The notes beneath the pieces are model-generated. The model was not told the origin of the DNA. It saw only the letters and a list, made by a program, of their open reading frames with translations, and ran no database searches. From NCBI GenBank assembly GCA_030018575.1, contig JASEIA010000035.1, positions 1-13,988 of the forward strand: a stretch of 13,988 nucleotides of DNA, given 5' to 3'. This DNA comes from Nanobdellota archaeon. GTDB lineage: Archaea > Nanobdellota > Nanobdellia > SCGC-AAA011-G17 > GW2011-AR17. Positions within the stretch are counted from its first letter, which is position 1. Every line of letters begins with the position of its first letter. Positions 1-7,356 of the stretch are shown here, one piece after another. Position numbers and translations under genes: made by a program.

Positions 1-104
1 TGAAGCGCTGGTTAACCTGCATACACAGGCTTTTTACGGAGCCGGCTCACTTACATATATGAATAAGGCATACTACTATAAAAGGCTTTCCGTTTTACGC
101 TTCG
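1..104. other. window edge, no gene supported
   Basis: This stretch lies downstream of the M3 peptidase gene. One plus-strand frame is open from base 2 to 463, but it runs antisense through the conserved peptidase and its translation has no recognisable domain, so I do not call it. Another frame stays open from base 3 to a stop at 60-62 and could be the last 19 codons of a gene beginning outside the window, but nothing confirms that. No tRNA-like T-arm sequence was seen. Confidence 0.4.
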
Positions 105-1886
105 TCAAAACTTCTCCAGCCTCTTCTGCCATTCCTTCACAATTTCAAAGCTTCCCTGCCAGAACTTCCTTGAAGACATGTCCACCCCAATCTCTTTCAA
201 TACCTTATCAGGATTCTCAGAGCCGCCATAAGCAAGAACTTTCTCAACCCTGGGCACGAACGAGCTTCCCTCTTTCTTATAGCGGGCAAATAAAGCCAAA
301 GACAACAATTCCCCGAAGTTGTATGCATAGCAGTAAAACGGAGTCTCGAATATGTGCGGAATCCTTGACCATTCATACCTGTATAAAGGGCCTAGTGAAA
401 CAGAATCCCCGAATTGCTCTTTTAATGTGGACAGGTAAATGTCAGAAAGCTGCTCAGATGTAATTCCCTTCATTATTTCATTGTGCGCAAGAATCTCAAA
501 CTCAACAAAATAAGCCTGCCTCATTATTGTCGCGTAAGAGTCAGCCATCTTGTCAGCAAGCATTGCCTTTCTTTCCCTGTCATTCTTAGCCATCTCAAGC
601 AGCTTTTCAAAGACAATCATTTCTCCCAAGGTGGATGCTGTTTCAGAAAGAGGAAGGTTTGCGTGATGGCTGCTTATTGAATGCCTGTTTGCATACAAAG
701 AATGTATGCCGTGCCCTAATTCGTGAGCAAGTGTTGAAACATCCCTGAACCTGTTTGTGTAATTAAGCATTACATAAGGCGCAATTGCAGGAGCAACTGT
801 TGAGCAAAAAGCCCCCCCTCTCTTGTTTAATCTTGGATGCGAGTCAATATGCTTCCTGCTGATTATCACTCTTGCTTTTTCCCCAAACCCTTTTGCAAAA
901 TTGTCATAGGTGTCAAGCACAATCTTAACACCCTTGTTATAGGGTATTTCCTCTCTTTTTGCAATATTCAAGGGAGCGTACAAGTCACATCTTCTCAGCT
1001 TTTTCATTCCAAGCTCTTTTGCCTTGAATCTGAAATATTTCTGGTAAACATCCCTGTTTTCCCTGCATACAGCCAGTAAAGCTTCCACTGCCTCGTCAGG
1101 AACGTGGTTTGCATGGTTCCTTATTGCAATTGCTGACTTGAAGCCGCGCATCTCTGCCGAGTAATGCCAGTCCTTGACAACCGCCTGGTACATCATGAAG
1201 AACTTGTCAAGGTTTTCCTTGAATTTTGAAAGCAGTGCAACAGATGCAGCCTCTCTTTCAGCAGGATTCTTGGAATATGCATACTTCAATACATCTGCCT
1301 CAATATCAATTATTCTTTCTTTTTTTCCCTTTGGCTTGAACCTGTACTTGAACTCAGTTTCAATAAGCTCCCTTAAGTTCAGGACAACGCTTATTCCTGT
1401 CACATCTTTCTCAGTGGCAATCCTTTCTTCCCTTTCATTAAGAGTGTATTTTGCTGACTCCCTTGCATGCCTTAAAACATACCTTAAGTCAAGAACTGCA
1501 TTGAACAGCCTTTCAGCATTCCTGTCATCAAGTGTTTTTATATTTTCAACAGGCTTGCCCTGAATCCACAATCCGAGCTTTCTTGCAATGTTTGCGCGCT
1601 TTATCGTAAGGTTCTCTGCCCTGCTTTTCAAGAGCTTTGCTTCTGCTGACTTCTGGTCAGCTGCTTCCATCAAAAGCGGCATGTCCATTAGCCTGTTCAG
1701 CTTCTCGCTCATCTTCTCGTCAAAATCAATAAGCGCCTTGAATCCCTGCTCAGGCATCTCAGGAGAGATGTTTGCATAGAAGAATTCATATTCTTTCAGT
1801 TTCTCTTCTGTCTCCCTGTAAAGCAGGTCAAACTTCTTTATGGGAAGGACATCATCAAGATTCCAGCGCATTTCCTCTTTTGGCAT
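105..1886 (-). CDS. pepF: M3B family oligoendopeptidase F-type zinc metallopeptidase
   Basis: The product is a cytoplasmic zinc peptidase that would cleave short peptides, probably in peptide turnover. The 593-residue length is typical of the M3B (PepF) family. The N-terminal half (about 1-200) is the helical prolyl-rich-substrate lobe that precedes the catalytic lobe. The zinc-binding HELGH motif is at residues 388-392 and the third ligand is probably Glu415 in the SETAST segment, the usual family arrangement. The start ATG (1884-1886) fits a TATA-like element, TTATAAAG on the minus strand, centred about 26 bases upstream. The message would therefore be leaderless and no ribosome site is needed. 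The gene is divergent from the TFE gene. The family assignment is secure; the physiological substrate is not visible from sequence. Confidence 0.93.
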   Translation of the reverse strand: MPKEEMRWNLDDVLPIKKFDLLYRETEEKLKEYEFFYANISPEMPEQGFKALIDFDEKMSEKLNRLMDMPLLMEAADQKSAEAKLLKSRAENLTIKRANIARKLGLWIQGKPVENIKTLDDRNAERLFNAVLDLRYVLRHARESAKYTLNEREERIATEKDVTGISVVLNLRELIETEFKYRFKPKGKKERIIDIEADVLKYAYSKNPAEREAASVALLSKFKENLDKFFMMYQAVVKDWHYSAEMRGFKSAIAIRNHANHVPDEAVEALLAVCRENRDVYQKYFRFKAKELGMKKLRRCDLYAPLNIAKREEIPYNKGVKIVLDTYDNFAKGFGEKARVIISRKHIDSHPRLNKRGGAFCSTVAPAIAPYVMLNYTNRFRDVSTLAHELGHGIHSLYANRHSISSHHANLPLSETASTLGEMIVFEKLLEMAKNDRERKAMLADKMADSYATIMRQAYFVEFEILAHNEIMKGITSEQLSDIYLSTLKEQFGDSVSLGPLYRYEWSRIPHIFETPFYCYAYNFGELLSLALFARYKKEGSSFVPRVEKVLAYGGSENPDKVLKEIGVDMSSRKFWQGSFEIVKEWQKRLEKF

Positions 1887-1908
1887 GAGTATTTAGTTGT
1901 CTGCCTTC

Positions 1909-1916
1909 TTTATAAC
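1909..1916 (-). promoter_or_regulatory. TATA box of the M3 peptidase gene
   Basis: On the minus strand this reads TTATAAAG. It is centred about 26 bases before the ATG at 1886, which places transcription start at or next to the start codon. Confidence 0.6.
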
Positions 1917-1964
1917 CCTTTTTCTTGCAAAATAGGCATTTCAGGCATAAACAGCCCTTCCGAC

Positions 1965-1975
1965 ATATTTAAATA
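1965..1975 (+). promoter_or_regulatory. TATA box of the TFE gene
   Basis: ATATTTAAATA is a near-consensus archaeal box A. Transcription would begin near 1997, giving a leader of about 28 bases. The leader contains a ribosome site, AGGTG at 2011-2015, 9 bases before the ATG at 2025. This also argues against the upstream GTG at 2013 as the start. Confidence 0.6.
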
Positions 1976-2024
1976 CCACTTCTTACAATAATTATAACGC
2001 CCTTGACAGCAGGTGTTATATCTT

Positions 2025-3125
2025 ATGGTTGCAAAGAAAAAAAAGAATGTTCTCAGAAAAATCTTGAAGAAGATAAAAAAGCCGGTGAAAAAGGCTCCTG
2101 CAAAGCTTTTCAAGCGAACTGAAGGAAGCGCTGGAAAGCAAATGAAGGCGCCTTTCAAGCGCGCAAAAAAGAAAGTTACAACATTTTCAAAAAGAGCCCT
2201 TATGAAATATTCAAGAAAGATTCCACCGCAAAAAGAGGAGCCGGGCCTTTCAATAAGGGAGATAGACGACCTTATCGTGAACATGGCCGGAGAGGACATA
2301 CTGCCATTGGTTAACCTTCTAAGGGGCAGGGAGAATGTTTCAGAGTTTGCAATCGCTGAAAAGCTCAATGTCACAGTCAACCAGGTAAGGAACATGCTCT
2401 ACCGCCTGCACAAGTCAAACCTTGTCACCTTTACAAGAAAGAAAGACAAGAAGAAAGGCTGGTACATCTATTACTGGACCCTTGCAATCAAGAACATAAA
2501 GGAAGCATTGTTCAGCCAGAAAAAGAGGCAGCTTGCTGATTTTCAGGAAAAGCTGGCAAAGGAGATAGAGGGAAAGTTCTATGTGTGCCCGGGCAAGTGC
2601 GCAAGAATGACAATGGAAGACGCAATGGAGGCTGACTTCCACTGCCCTGAGTGCGGGCAGCTGATGACAGAGCAGGACAACAAGAGGACTGTTGAGAACC
2701 TCCAGAGAAGGATTGACGAGCTATCGGCTGAGATAAAAGTTGAGGAAGATGCAAGGGCTGTTGAGGCGGCAAAGCTGTTTGCAAGAATGAAGAAGAGCGC
2801 TGCAAGAAAGCCTAAGAAGGCAGCAAAGAAAGCAGTTAAAAAGGCGCCTGTGAAGAAGGAACCTGCAAAAAAGGCAGTTAAGAAGGCTGTGAAGAAACCG
2901 ATAAAAAAGGCAGTTAAAAAAGCTGTTGCCAAAAAGGCTGTTAAGAAAATTGTTAAGAAGGCTGTGAAAAAGGTTGTGAAGAAAGCAGTCAAAAAAGTGA
3001 TTGTAAGAAAGCCTGCTGCTAAAAAGCCGGAAAAGAAAGGCATTGTCATTCGCGTTCCAAGCCGCTCGTCGCAGGCTCCGAAAGGATTTTTAAGCAGAAT
3101 TTTTGCAAAGAAGAAAAAGAAGTAA
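2025..3125 (+). CDS. tfe: transcription factor E (TFIIE-alpha homologue) with histone H1-like basic tails
   Basis: TFE helps TBP/TFB and RNA polymerase open promoters. Counting from ATG 2025 the product has 366 residues, about twice the usual 170-200. Residues 1 to about 70 form a Lys-rich extension. Residues about 75-155 form the winged helix, including KLNVTVNQVRNMLYRLHKSN and a GWYIYYW segment typical of TFE. A zinc ribbon follows with Cys188, Cys192, Cys207 and Cys210 (CPGKC ... CPEC). A short charged helix (about 218-255) leads to a tail of about 110 residues dominated by Lys, Ala, Val and Pro in repeated KKAVKK-like units, as in eukaryotic H1 and bacterial H1-like proteins. A frame-continuous GTG at 2013 would add four residues, but the ribosome site favours 2025. 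The core is confident; the tails' role in DNA or RNA binding is inference. Confidence 0.93.
   Translation: MVAKKKKNVLRKILKKIKKPVKKAPAKLFKRTEGSAGKQMKAPFKRAKKKVTTFSKRALMKYSRKIPPQKEEPGLSIREIDDLIVNMAGEDILPLVNLLRGRENVSEFAIAEKLNVTVNQVRNMLYRLHKSNLVTFTRKKDKKKGWYIYYWTLAIKNIKEALFSQKKRQLADFQEKLAKEIEGKFYVCPGKCARMTMEDAMEADFHCPECGQLMTEQDNKRTVENLQRRIDELSAEIKVEEDARAVEAAKLFARMKKSAARKPKKAAKKAVKKAPVKKEPAKKAVKKAVKKPIKKAVKKAVAKKAVKKIVKKAVKKVVKKAVKKVIVRKPAAKKPEKKGIVIRVPSRSSQAPKGFLSRIFAKKKKK
2796..3012 (+). repeat. degenerate Lys/Ala/Val-rich repeat coding for the TFE tail
   Basis: The DNA is a run of imperfect units based on AAGAAGGCTGTTAAGAAA-type codons, encoding KKAVKK variants. Synonymous differences (AAA/AAG, GCA/GCT, GTT/GTG) between units show that it is not a recent exact tandem duplication. 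It is read in frame throughout. Confidence 0.7.
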
Positions 3126-3131
3126 GTTCTT

Positions 3132-3680
3132 TTAAGCTATTAAGCGCCAGATTCCTGAAACCACGTGGAACCCGTCAAATCCCGGTATTGGAATCATGTT
3201 GAATATGAACAAGTACTTGTTTATCTGCTTTGATACAATCAGGAATATGAATGTCTTTCTCCTGAATGTTTTTTCGCTTTTCAGGCACCATGCAGAGCCA
3301 AGCCACATTAGCAGGTTTGCAAAGGGGCCTGCAAATGCAATCAAAGTGCTTTGCAATGGCGTGGCGATTGCAGGCATTAAGACATACCCCGGCGCAATTA
3401 TCAGGAATGGCGAGCCGACTGCTTTCAAAACAGCAGCCAATCCAAGCCCGAACCACCATGCCTGGAAAAAAGCAGGTATTCCAAAGCCCATAGCCGTGAA
3501 CTTGTGGAACATTTCATGCACAATTACTGCAGGAGCTGCAACCAATGCCGCAAACTTCAGCTCGTCCCAGCCGGGCTTGAGGCTGTAAGGGTCTCTTCTA
3601 GGCACAAGCCCTGAAAATATGTATGCAACAGCCGCAACCACAACAAGTATGCTGAATATCTCATAAGGCGTTGTAATCAT
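3132..3680 (-). CDS. site-2-protease-like M50 family intramembrane metalloprotease
   Basis: Members of this family cleave within or near the membrane, and this one is a polytopic membrane protein. Counted from the ATG at 3680 (182 residues), HEMFH at 55-59 is the zinc-binding HExxH. AGPFANL follows at about 117-123, and the segment ending in IPIPGFDG (Asp169) supplies the third metal ligand, as in M50. Hydrophobic segments surround each motif. An in-frame ATG at 3702-3704 would add eight residues, but it lies inside the TATA box, whereas ATG 3680 is 26-27 bases from that box and suits a leaderless message. No PDZ or CBS domain is present, so this is a minimal form. The gene ends 6 bases from the TFE stop, tail to tail. 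The substrate is unknown. Confidence 0.85.
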   Translation of the reverse strand: MITTPYEIFSILVVVAAVAYIFSGLVPRRDPYSLKPGWDELKFAALVAAPAVIVHEMFHKFTAMGFGIPAFFQAWWFGLGLAAVLKAVGSPFLIIAPGYVLMPAIATPLQSTLIAFAGPFANLLMWLGSAWCLKSEKTFRRKTFIFLIVSKQINKYLFIFNMIPIPGFDGFHVVSGIWRLIA

Positions 3681-3702
3681 AGCTAAATAATCTTGAGGAT
3701 AC

Positions 3703-3710
3703 ATTTAAAT
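3703..3710. promoter_or_regulatory. shared palindromic TATA box for divergent leaderless genes
   Basis: ATTTAAAT is its own reverse complement. Its centre (3706.5) is 27.5 bases from the plus-strand ATG at 3734 and 26.5 bases from the minus-strand ATG at 3680. One box can therefore direct both transcripts, and no second TATA-like element is apparent for either gene. Confidence 0.65.
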
Positions 3711-3733
3711 ATATTGCGGGAGTATAATACAAC

Positions 3734-4276
3734 ATGGATTACCTGTTTTTGCTTCCCTTGGCTGTCTTTGCAGGGCTTCCGCTTGGAATGCTGCTTGCAT
3801 GGTTTGCGAAGCAGGAGATTACAGCCGGAGCAAATTACCTTTCGCTTCTCAGGCGGATAATTATATTTGCAATCTCAATCTCTGCAATTGTCATGCTTTT
3901 CATGCACTCACTGCCCTGGGTGGGATTTGTTTCAGTAATATCCGGCATTATTCTGGCTGTTTTCCTTAATGTAATGCAAGCAAGGCTTGAAAGGAAAAGA
4001 TACAACTTTAAGCTGGATTACCTGTTTCTCGGGCTTTGCATGGGCTCGGCAATTGCAGTTCTTGGGCAGAATGCATTGCTTGCATTCTCATTCCTTGTTT
4101 TCCTTTACGGGCTTGCTTATGCAAGCAGGCATTATAATCAGCTTAAAAATGGCTGGAAATTATTTGCGTTTGATTCAGTGGTTTTCTTTGCCCCTTTCCC
4201 GTTTTTATTATTGGGAAAAGTTGCAGTGGTTGGGTTCGGGCTTTCCGCGTTTTACCTGCTTTTAAGGGCTAGATGA
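3734..4276 (+). CDS. multi-pass membrane protein of unknown function
   Basis: I do not recognise a family. The 180-residue product has six or seven hydrophobic segments, roughly residues 3-24, 41-58, 61-80, 95-110, 113-130, 143-160 and 162-177. Between segments 3 and 4 lies a short basic loop (about 82-94, rich in Arg and Lys) that should face the cytoplasm. No catalytic motif, metal-binding motif or transporter signature is visible. It is divergent from the M50 protease and shares its TATA box, so the two may be made together; whether they interact is speculation. Its last codons overlap the AmrS gene by 8 bp, convergently. Confidence 0.72.
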   Translation: MDYLFLLPLAVFAGLPLGMLLAWFAKQEITAGANYLSLLRRIIIFAISISAIVMLFMHSLPWVGFVSVISGIILAVFLNVMQARLERKRYNFKLDYLFLGLCMGSAIAVLGQNALLAFSFLVFLYGLAYASRHYNQLKNGWKLFAFDSVVFFAPFPFLLLGKVAVVGFGLSAFYLLLRAR

Positions 4277-5270
4277 ATCTTCCTGCAATGGCTGCCTTGC
4301 AGAACCTGCATTTTCCTTTCTCAATATTGTTTTCCAGAATATTGTAATGCATCCTTCTTACAATGGGCTTTTTGCATTTTGGGCAATAGGTATTTTCCTC
4401 GCCGGAGACATTTCCAACATAAATGTAATGCAGCCCTGCCTTTTCAGCTGTTTGCTTTGCTTTCTCCAAAGTCTCAATAGGCGTTGGTTTTGCATTGCTC
4501 ATAAGATAGCATGGAAAGAACCTGCTGAAATGCAGCACGCAATTTTCCCCAATGTTCTTCTTTAGCCAAAGGCACATTTCCCTAATCTTTTTCATGCCGT
4601 CATTGGCGCCCGGAATCACAAGGTTAATCACTTCAAACCAGATATTATTCTCTTTCAGTGTTTTAAGCGTTTCAAGCACAGGCTTCAGCCTTGCGCCGCA
4701 GGTTTTTGAGTAAATCTCTTCTGTAAACCCCTTCAAGTCAACATGCGCGGCATCAATGTGCTTGCAAAGCTCTTTCAAAGGCTCAGGATTGATAAAGCCA
4801 TTTGTGACAAAGATATTTTTCAAGCTTTTCTTTTTTGCCAGTTTTGCAGTGTCCAGCACATATTCATAGAATATTGTGGGCTCTGAATAAGTGTATGATA
4901 TTGAATGGCATTTTGCCTTTATTGCTTCCTCAACCACTTTCTCAGGCGTCATTTCATAAAAAGGAAGCTCTTCCGGCTTGCTTTGCGACAATTCAAAGTT
5001 CTGGCAGAAATGGCATTTCAGGTTGCAGCCTGCTGTTCCTATTGAAAATGTTTTTGTTCCAGGAAAGAAATGGTTCAAGGGCTTTTTCTCAACAGGGTCT
5101 ATTGCTATTGAATTAGGCTTGCCATATACAAGGCTGTAAAGGGCCCCCTCATTGTTTTCCCTCACCCTGCACTTGCCTCTTTTTCCTTCTTCTATCACAC
5201 AGAAGTGGGGGCAGAGAACACACTGCACTGAATTATCTTTGAGTTTCTTGTAATAGAGTGCTTCTTTCAT
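4269..5270 (-). CDS. amrS: AmrS: AmmeMemoRadiSam system radical SAM enzyme
   Basis: This is a radical S-adenosylmethionine enzyme of the AmmeMemoRadiSam set, named for co-occurrence with AMMECR1 and Memo proteins; neither partner is in this window. The canonical CxxxCxxC for the 4Fe-4S cluster is Cys82, Cys86, Cys89 in CNLKCHFCQN. Additional cysteines sit at the N-terminus (Cys17, Cys20, Cys24, Cys34) and at the C-terminus as two CxxC pairs (296/299 and 321/324). The C-terminal pairs look like a zinc ribbon or a further cluster site. The 333-residue length is typical. ATG 5270 has CTTAAATA about 26 bases upstream on the minus strand, so the message is probably leaderless. Assignment to the family is strong; the reaction is not defined by the sequence. 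Confidence 0.9.
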   Translation of the reverse strand: MKEALYYKKLKDNSVQCVLCPHFCVIEEGKRGKCRVRENNEGALYSLVYGKPNSIAIDPVEKKPLNHFFPGTKTFSIGTAGCNLKCHFCQNFELSQSKPEELPFYEMTPEKVVEEAIKAKCHSISYTYSEPTIFYEYVLDTAKLAKKKSLKNIFVTNGFINPEPLKELCKHIDAAHVDLKGFTEEIYSKTCGARLKPVLETLKTLKENNIWFEVINLVIPGANDGMKKIREMCLWLKKNIGENCVLHFSRFFPCYLMSNAKPTPIETLEKAKQTAEKAGLHYIYVGNVSGEENTYCPKCKKPIVRRMHYNILENNIEKGKCRFCKAAIAGRFI

Positions 5271-5292
5271 GCTTGATTAATATTCCTGTCTC

Positions 5293-5300
5293 TATTTAAG
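5293..5300 (-). promoter_or_regulatory. TATA box of amrS
   Basis: The minus strand reads CTTAAATA, centred about 26.5 bases before the ATG at 5270, the spacing expected for a leaderless archaeal transcript. Confidence 0.55.
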
Positions 5301-5318
5301 GCTTTTTGAAACGAAATG

Positions 5319-5362
5319 ATTATAAACAAGCAATATATACTGTCTGCAGGTATATCCGGAGG
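5319..5362 (+). promoter_or_regulatory. promoter and ribosome site of the gene at 5371
   Basis: ATTATAAAC at 5319-5327 is a plausible TATA box giving a start near 5350. GGAGG at 5358-5362 lies 8 bases before ATG 5371 and is the strongest Shine-Dalgarno site in the window. A second AT-rich run (5332-5340) would start transcription on top of that site and is less likely. Confidence 0.5.
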
Positions 5363-5370
5363 TAATAAAA

Positions 5371-5799
5371 ATGATGGACAGGCTTGAAAATAGAACAAGA
5401 TTTTTGAATGACTTTGCATTGCCAACAGATTTAAGGGTTATAAAAACAGAAAACCTTAACCCGATAAAGGCAGAGGTAACAGAAGCTTATCTTGGCAATC
5501 AGAAGTACCAGCGCTGGCTTTCTGAGAAATGCGGCTCAGAAGAGCTTTGTGCAGGCAAATTTGAATTTGAGACAAGGCAAAGGCCATACGGCTTGAACAT
5601 AAGAGTGAGGCTGACACCTGATCCGAAAACACAGAAATACATAACGCCTTATGAATCAAAAGTAATGACCTTTACTGATGAAGCGGAGATTAAGGAGCTG
5701 CTTTCTGCATTTGGAGCAAAAACAGCTCGTGGCCTTGTTGGGAAGGTTGTAAACGCCCATACAAATGCAAACAGGGTTGTTGGCTTTTCAACACTTTAA
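5371..5799 (+). CDS. small soluble protein of unknown function
   Basis: I do not recognise this 142-residue protein. It has no membrane segment, signal peptide or repeated motif. It is mixed alpha/beta in character, with charged strands around 64-80 and 95-103 and a helix around 104-115. A glycine/valine-rich segment with NAHTNANR (128-135) lies near the C-terminus. Two cysteines (54 and 60) lie in one short loop. The strong GGAGG ribosome site suggests efficient translation. A second ATG directly follows the first (5374), so the first residue is uncertain by one codon. The neighbours give no functional hint. A real gene is likely because of its promoter, ribosome site and codon use matching its neighbours. 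Confidence 0.78.
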   Translation: MMDRLENRTRFLNDFALPTDLRVIKTENLNPIKAEVTEAYLGNQKYQRWLSEKCGSEELCAGKFEFETRQRPYGLNIRVRLTPDPKTQKYITPYESKVMTFTDEAEIKELLSAFGAKTARGLVGKVVNAHTNANRVVGFSTL

Positions 5800-5822
5800 T
5801 TTTTTTATTACTTATTTTTTTT
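5800..5822. terminator. T-rich convergent terminator region
   Basis: Two T-runs (5800-5806 and 5814-5822) lie immediately after the stop of the plus-strand gene, as expected of archaeal intrinsic termination. They overlap the last codons of the convergent minus-strand gene. There is no strong hairpin. Confidence 0.5.
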
Positions 5823-6155
5823 CAATCCTTTACAATATCTTTTTTCCCAATCTGTGATATTATATGGATACTCGCTGCACATCTTCGGCCTTTGCTTTTT
5901 GCCGTACAGCCTGCAGAAATATTTTCCATTCTTCTTGATAAGCGCAGAGCACGGGATGTTGATTACAATCCTGAAAAGCCTTTTTCCTGACTTTGTGATA
6001 AAATCCGACTCTTCCACTTTTATCTTGTCTGTCTTAAGCAATTTAACCCTGTCTGCAAACCCGTCTGCATTGTGGTCATAAAAGCTAAAAACACGGCAGC
6101 ACATTGCGCATGTTCGGCAGGCTTCGGGATTCTTTAACAGCTTGTGCTTTTTCAT
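5808..6155 (-). CDS. YkgJ-type CxxCxxCC cysteine-cluster protein
   Basis: The 115-residue product belongs to the YkgJ/UPF0153 family, which is thought to bind Zn or Fe-S; no enzymatic role can be read from the sequence. The diagnostic N-terminal cluster is Cys13, Cys16, Cys19, Cys20 (CRTCAMCC). Further cysteines at 69, 81 and 93 lie in the usual family context, a CxLYG segment followed by RPKMCSEYP, and Cys108 is near the end. The protein is basic and has no membrane segment. ATG 6155 has ATTTAAATA about 27 bases upstream on the minus strand, so it is probably leaderless. It is convergent with the small gene at 5371 and divergent from the DRG GTPase. Confidence 0.85.
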   Translation of the reverse strand: MKKHKLLKNPEACRTCAMCCRVFSFYDHNADGFADRVKLLKTDKIKVEESDFITKSGKRLFRIVINIPCSALIKKNGKYFCRLYGKKQRPKMCSEYPYNITDWEKRYCKGLKKNK

Positions 6156-6177
6156 ATATTTAACAAGTGCAAGGCAG

Positions 6178-6186
6178 TATTTAAAT
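6178..6186 (-). promoter_or_regulatory. TATA box of the cysteine-cluster gene
   Basis: The minus strand reads ATTTAAATA, centred about 27 bases before ATG 6155. Confidence 0.55.
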
Positions 6187-6214
6187 CTGACTTTAGCTCT
6201 TTTCCCATAGAAAG

Positions 6215-6222
6215 CTATTTAA
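6215..6222 (+). promoter_or_regulatory. TATA box of the DRG GTPase gene
   Basis: CTATTTAA is centred about 31 bases before ATG 6250, giving a leader of only a few bases. An out-of-frame ATG at 6228-6230 lies before the presumed transcription start. Confidence 0.5.
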
Positions 6223-6249
6223 CCAATATGCCCTATATTCTCGGATATA

Positions 6250-7356
6250 ATGGGCATTAATGATACTAAATTAAATGAAAAGATAGCTGAATTTGAAGAG
6301 GAGCTCCGGACTACTAAGTATAATAAAAGAACACAGCGCTCAGTGGGGCTTCTAAAAGCAAAAATAGCGAGATTAAGGGATGAGAAGCACAAGAAGGCAA
6401 CTGCCAAGATTGCGGCAGACGGGTTTGCAGTAAAAAAGACAGGCGATGCGACAGCTGCCTTAATCGGCTTTCCGTCAGCAGGAAAAAGCACATTATTGAA
6501 CAAGATAACAGACGCAGACTCAAGGGTTGCTGCATACGCATTCACGACTTTGACAGTAATCCCTGGCATATTAAATTACAAGAAAACAAGAATACAAATT
6601 CTCGATGTTCCCGGGCTTATAGAAGGGGCTTCTGAAGGAAAAGGAAGGGGAAAGGAAGTCCTTGCAGCCGCCTCAAACGCGGATTTAATTATCCTTTTAG
6701 TTGACGCAGCAGCCCCTGAGCAGCTTCAGGTCATGAAACATGAATTGTATGAGGCAAGAATCAGGATGAACATGAAAAAGCCTGAGATAAAGATTTCAAA
6801 AAAGCCGACAGGCGGAATAAGCCTCTCGTGCGGCAACCTTACAAAAATGGACAAGGCAACTGCAATTGCAATGCTGCACGAGCTAAGGGTAAACAATGCA
6901 GACGTTGTATTGAGAGGGGATGTCAGCCCTGATGAGCTGATAGACATTGTTGAAGGCAACAGGAGATATGTGCCTGGAATTATTATAATAACAAAGGTTG
7001 ACGCCGTTGATAATGCGGCTCTTGAGAAAGTAAAAGCCCTTCTAAAGCCTGACTTGTGCATTTCAGCTGAAAAAAATATCGGCTTAAATGAGTTAAAGGA
7101 GCTTATATTCCAGAGGCTTAAGCTTGTCAGGATTTACTGCAAGGAAGCGGGAAAAAATGCAGACATGAACGAGCCTATGGTGCTGGCCGAGGGCGCAACA
7201 ATAAAAAATGTTTGCGACAAGCTGCACAGGGGCTTTGTAAATCGATTCAGGTTCGCGAGAATATGGGGAAGCTCAGTGAAGTTTGACGGGCAGAAAGTGC
7301 TGAAGCTCGAGCATAAGGTTGCTGATGAGGATGTTGTTGAAGTTCATGTTAATTAG
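6250..7356 (+). CDS. drg: DRG-family (Obg-related) GTPase with C-terminal TGS domain
   Basis: Archaeal and eukaryotic DRG proteins are ribosome-associated GTPases; this is the archaeal single-copy type. An N-terminal charged helical region (1-60) precedes the G domain. G1 is GFPSAGKST (73-81). G2 lies in AFTTLTVIPG (97-106). G3 is DVPG (119-122), followed by the DRG/Obg glycine-rich EGASEGKGRGKEV stretch. G4 is TKVD (248-251), where Thr replaces the usual Asn of NKxD, and G5 is SAEK (272-275). An insertion of about 60 residues between G3 and G4 (about 175-235) is the DRG-specific domain. The TGS domain fills the C-terminus (about 291-368). The length of 368 matches the family. The start is fixed by the TATA spacing and by a stop in the frame of the nearest upstream ATG. 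Confidence 0.93.
   Translation: MGINDTKLNEKIAEFEEELRTTKYNKRTQRSVGLLKAKIARLRDEKHKKATAKIAADGFAVKKTGDATAALIGFPSAGKSTLLNKITDADSRVAAYAFTTLTVIPGILNYKKTRIQILDVPGLIEGASEGKGRGKEVLAAASNADLIILLVDAAAPEQLQVMKHELYEARIRMNMKKPEIKISKKPTGGISLSCGNLTKMDKATAIAMLHELRVNNADVVLRGDVSPDELIDIVEGNRRYVPGIIIITKVDAVDNAALEKVKALLKPDLCISAEKNIGLNELKELIFQRLKLVRIYCKEAGKNADMNEPMVLAEGATIKNVCDKLHRGFVNRFRFARIWGSSVKFDGQKVLKLEHKVADEDVVEVHVN

Noticed and set aside
2..463. Long plus-strand open frame entering from the window edge
   Set aside because: It runs antisense through the conserved end of the M3 peptidase, and its translation is rich in Ser, Pro and Gln with no domain, as expected of a shadow frame.
2013..2024. GTG start four codons upstream for TFE
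   Set aside because: AGGTG at 2011-2015 is well spaced for ATG 2025 and overlaps the GTG itself.
2579..3049. Minus-strand open frame opposite the TFE tail
   Set aside because: The Phe/Leu/Ala-rich translation is the complement of the Lys/Ala repeat and has no independent support.
3681..3704. Upstream ATG for the M50 protease
   Set aside because: It overlaps the TATA box shared with the divergent gene; the internal ATG has the expected promoter spacing.
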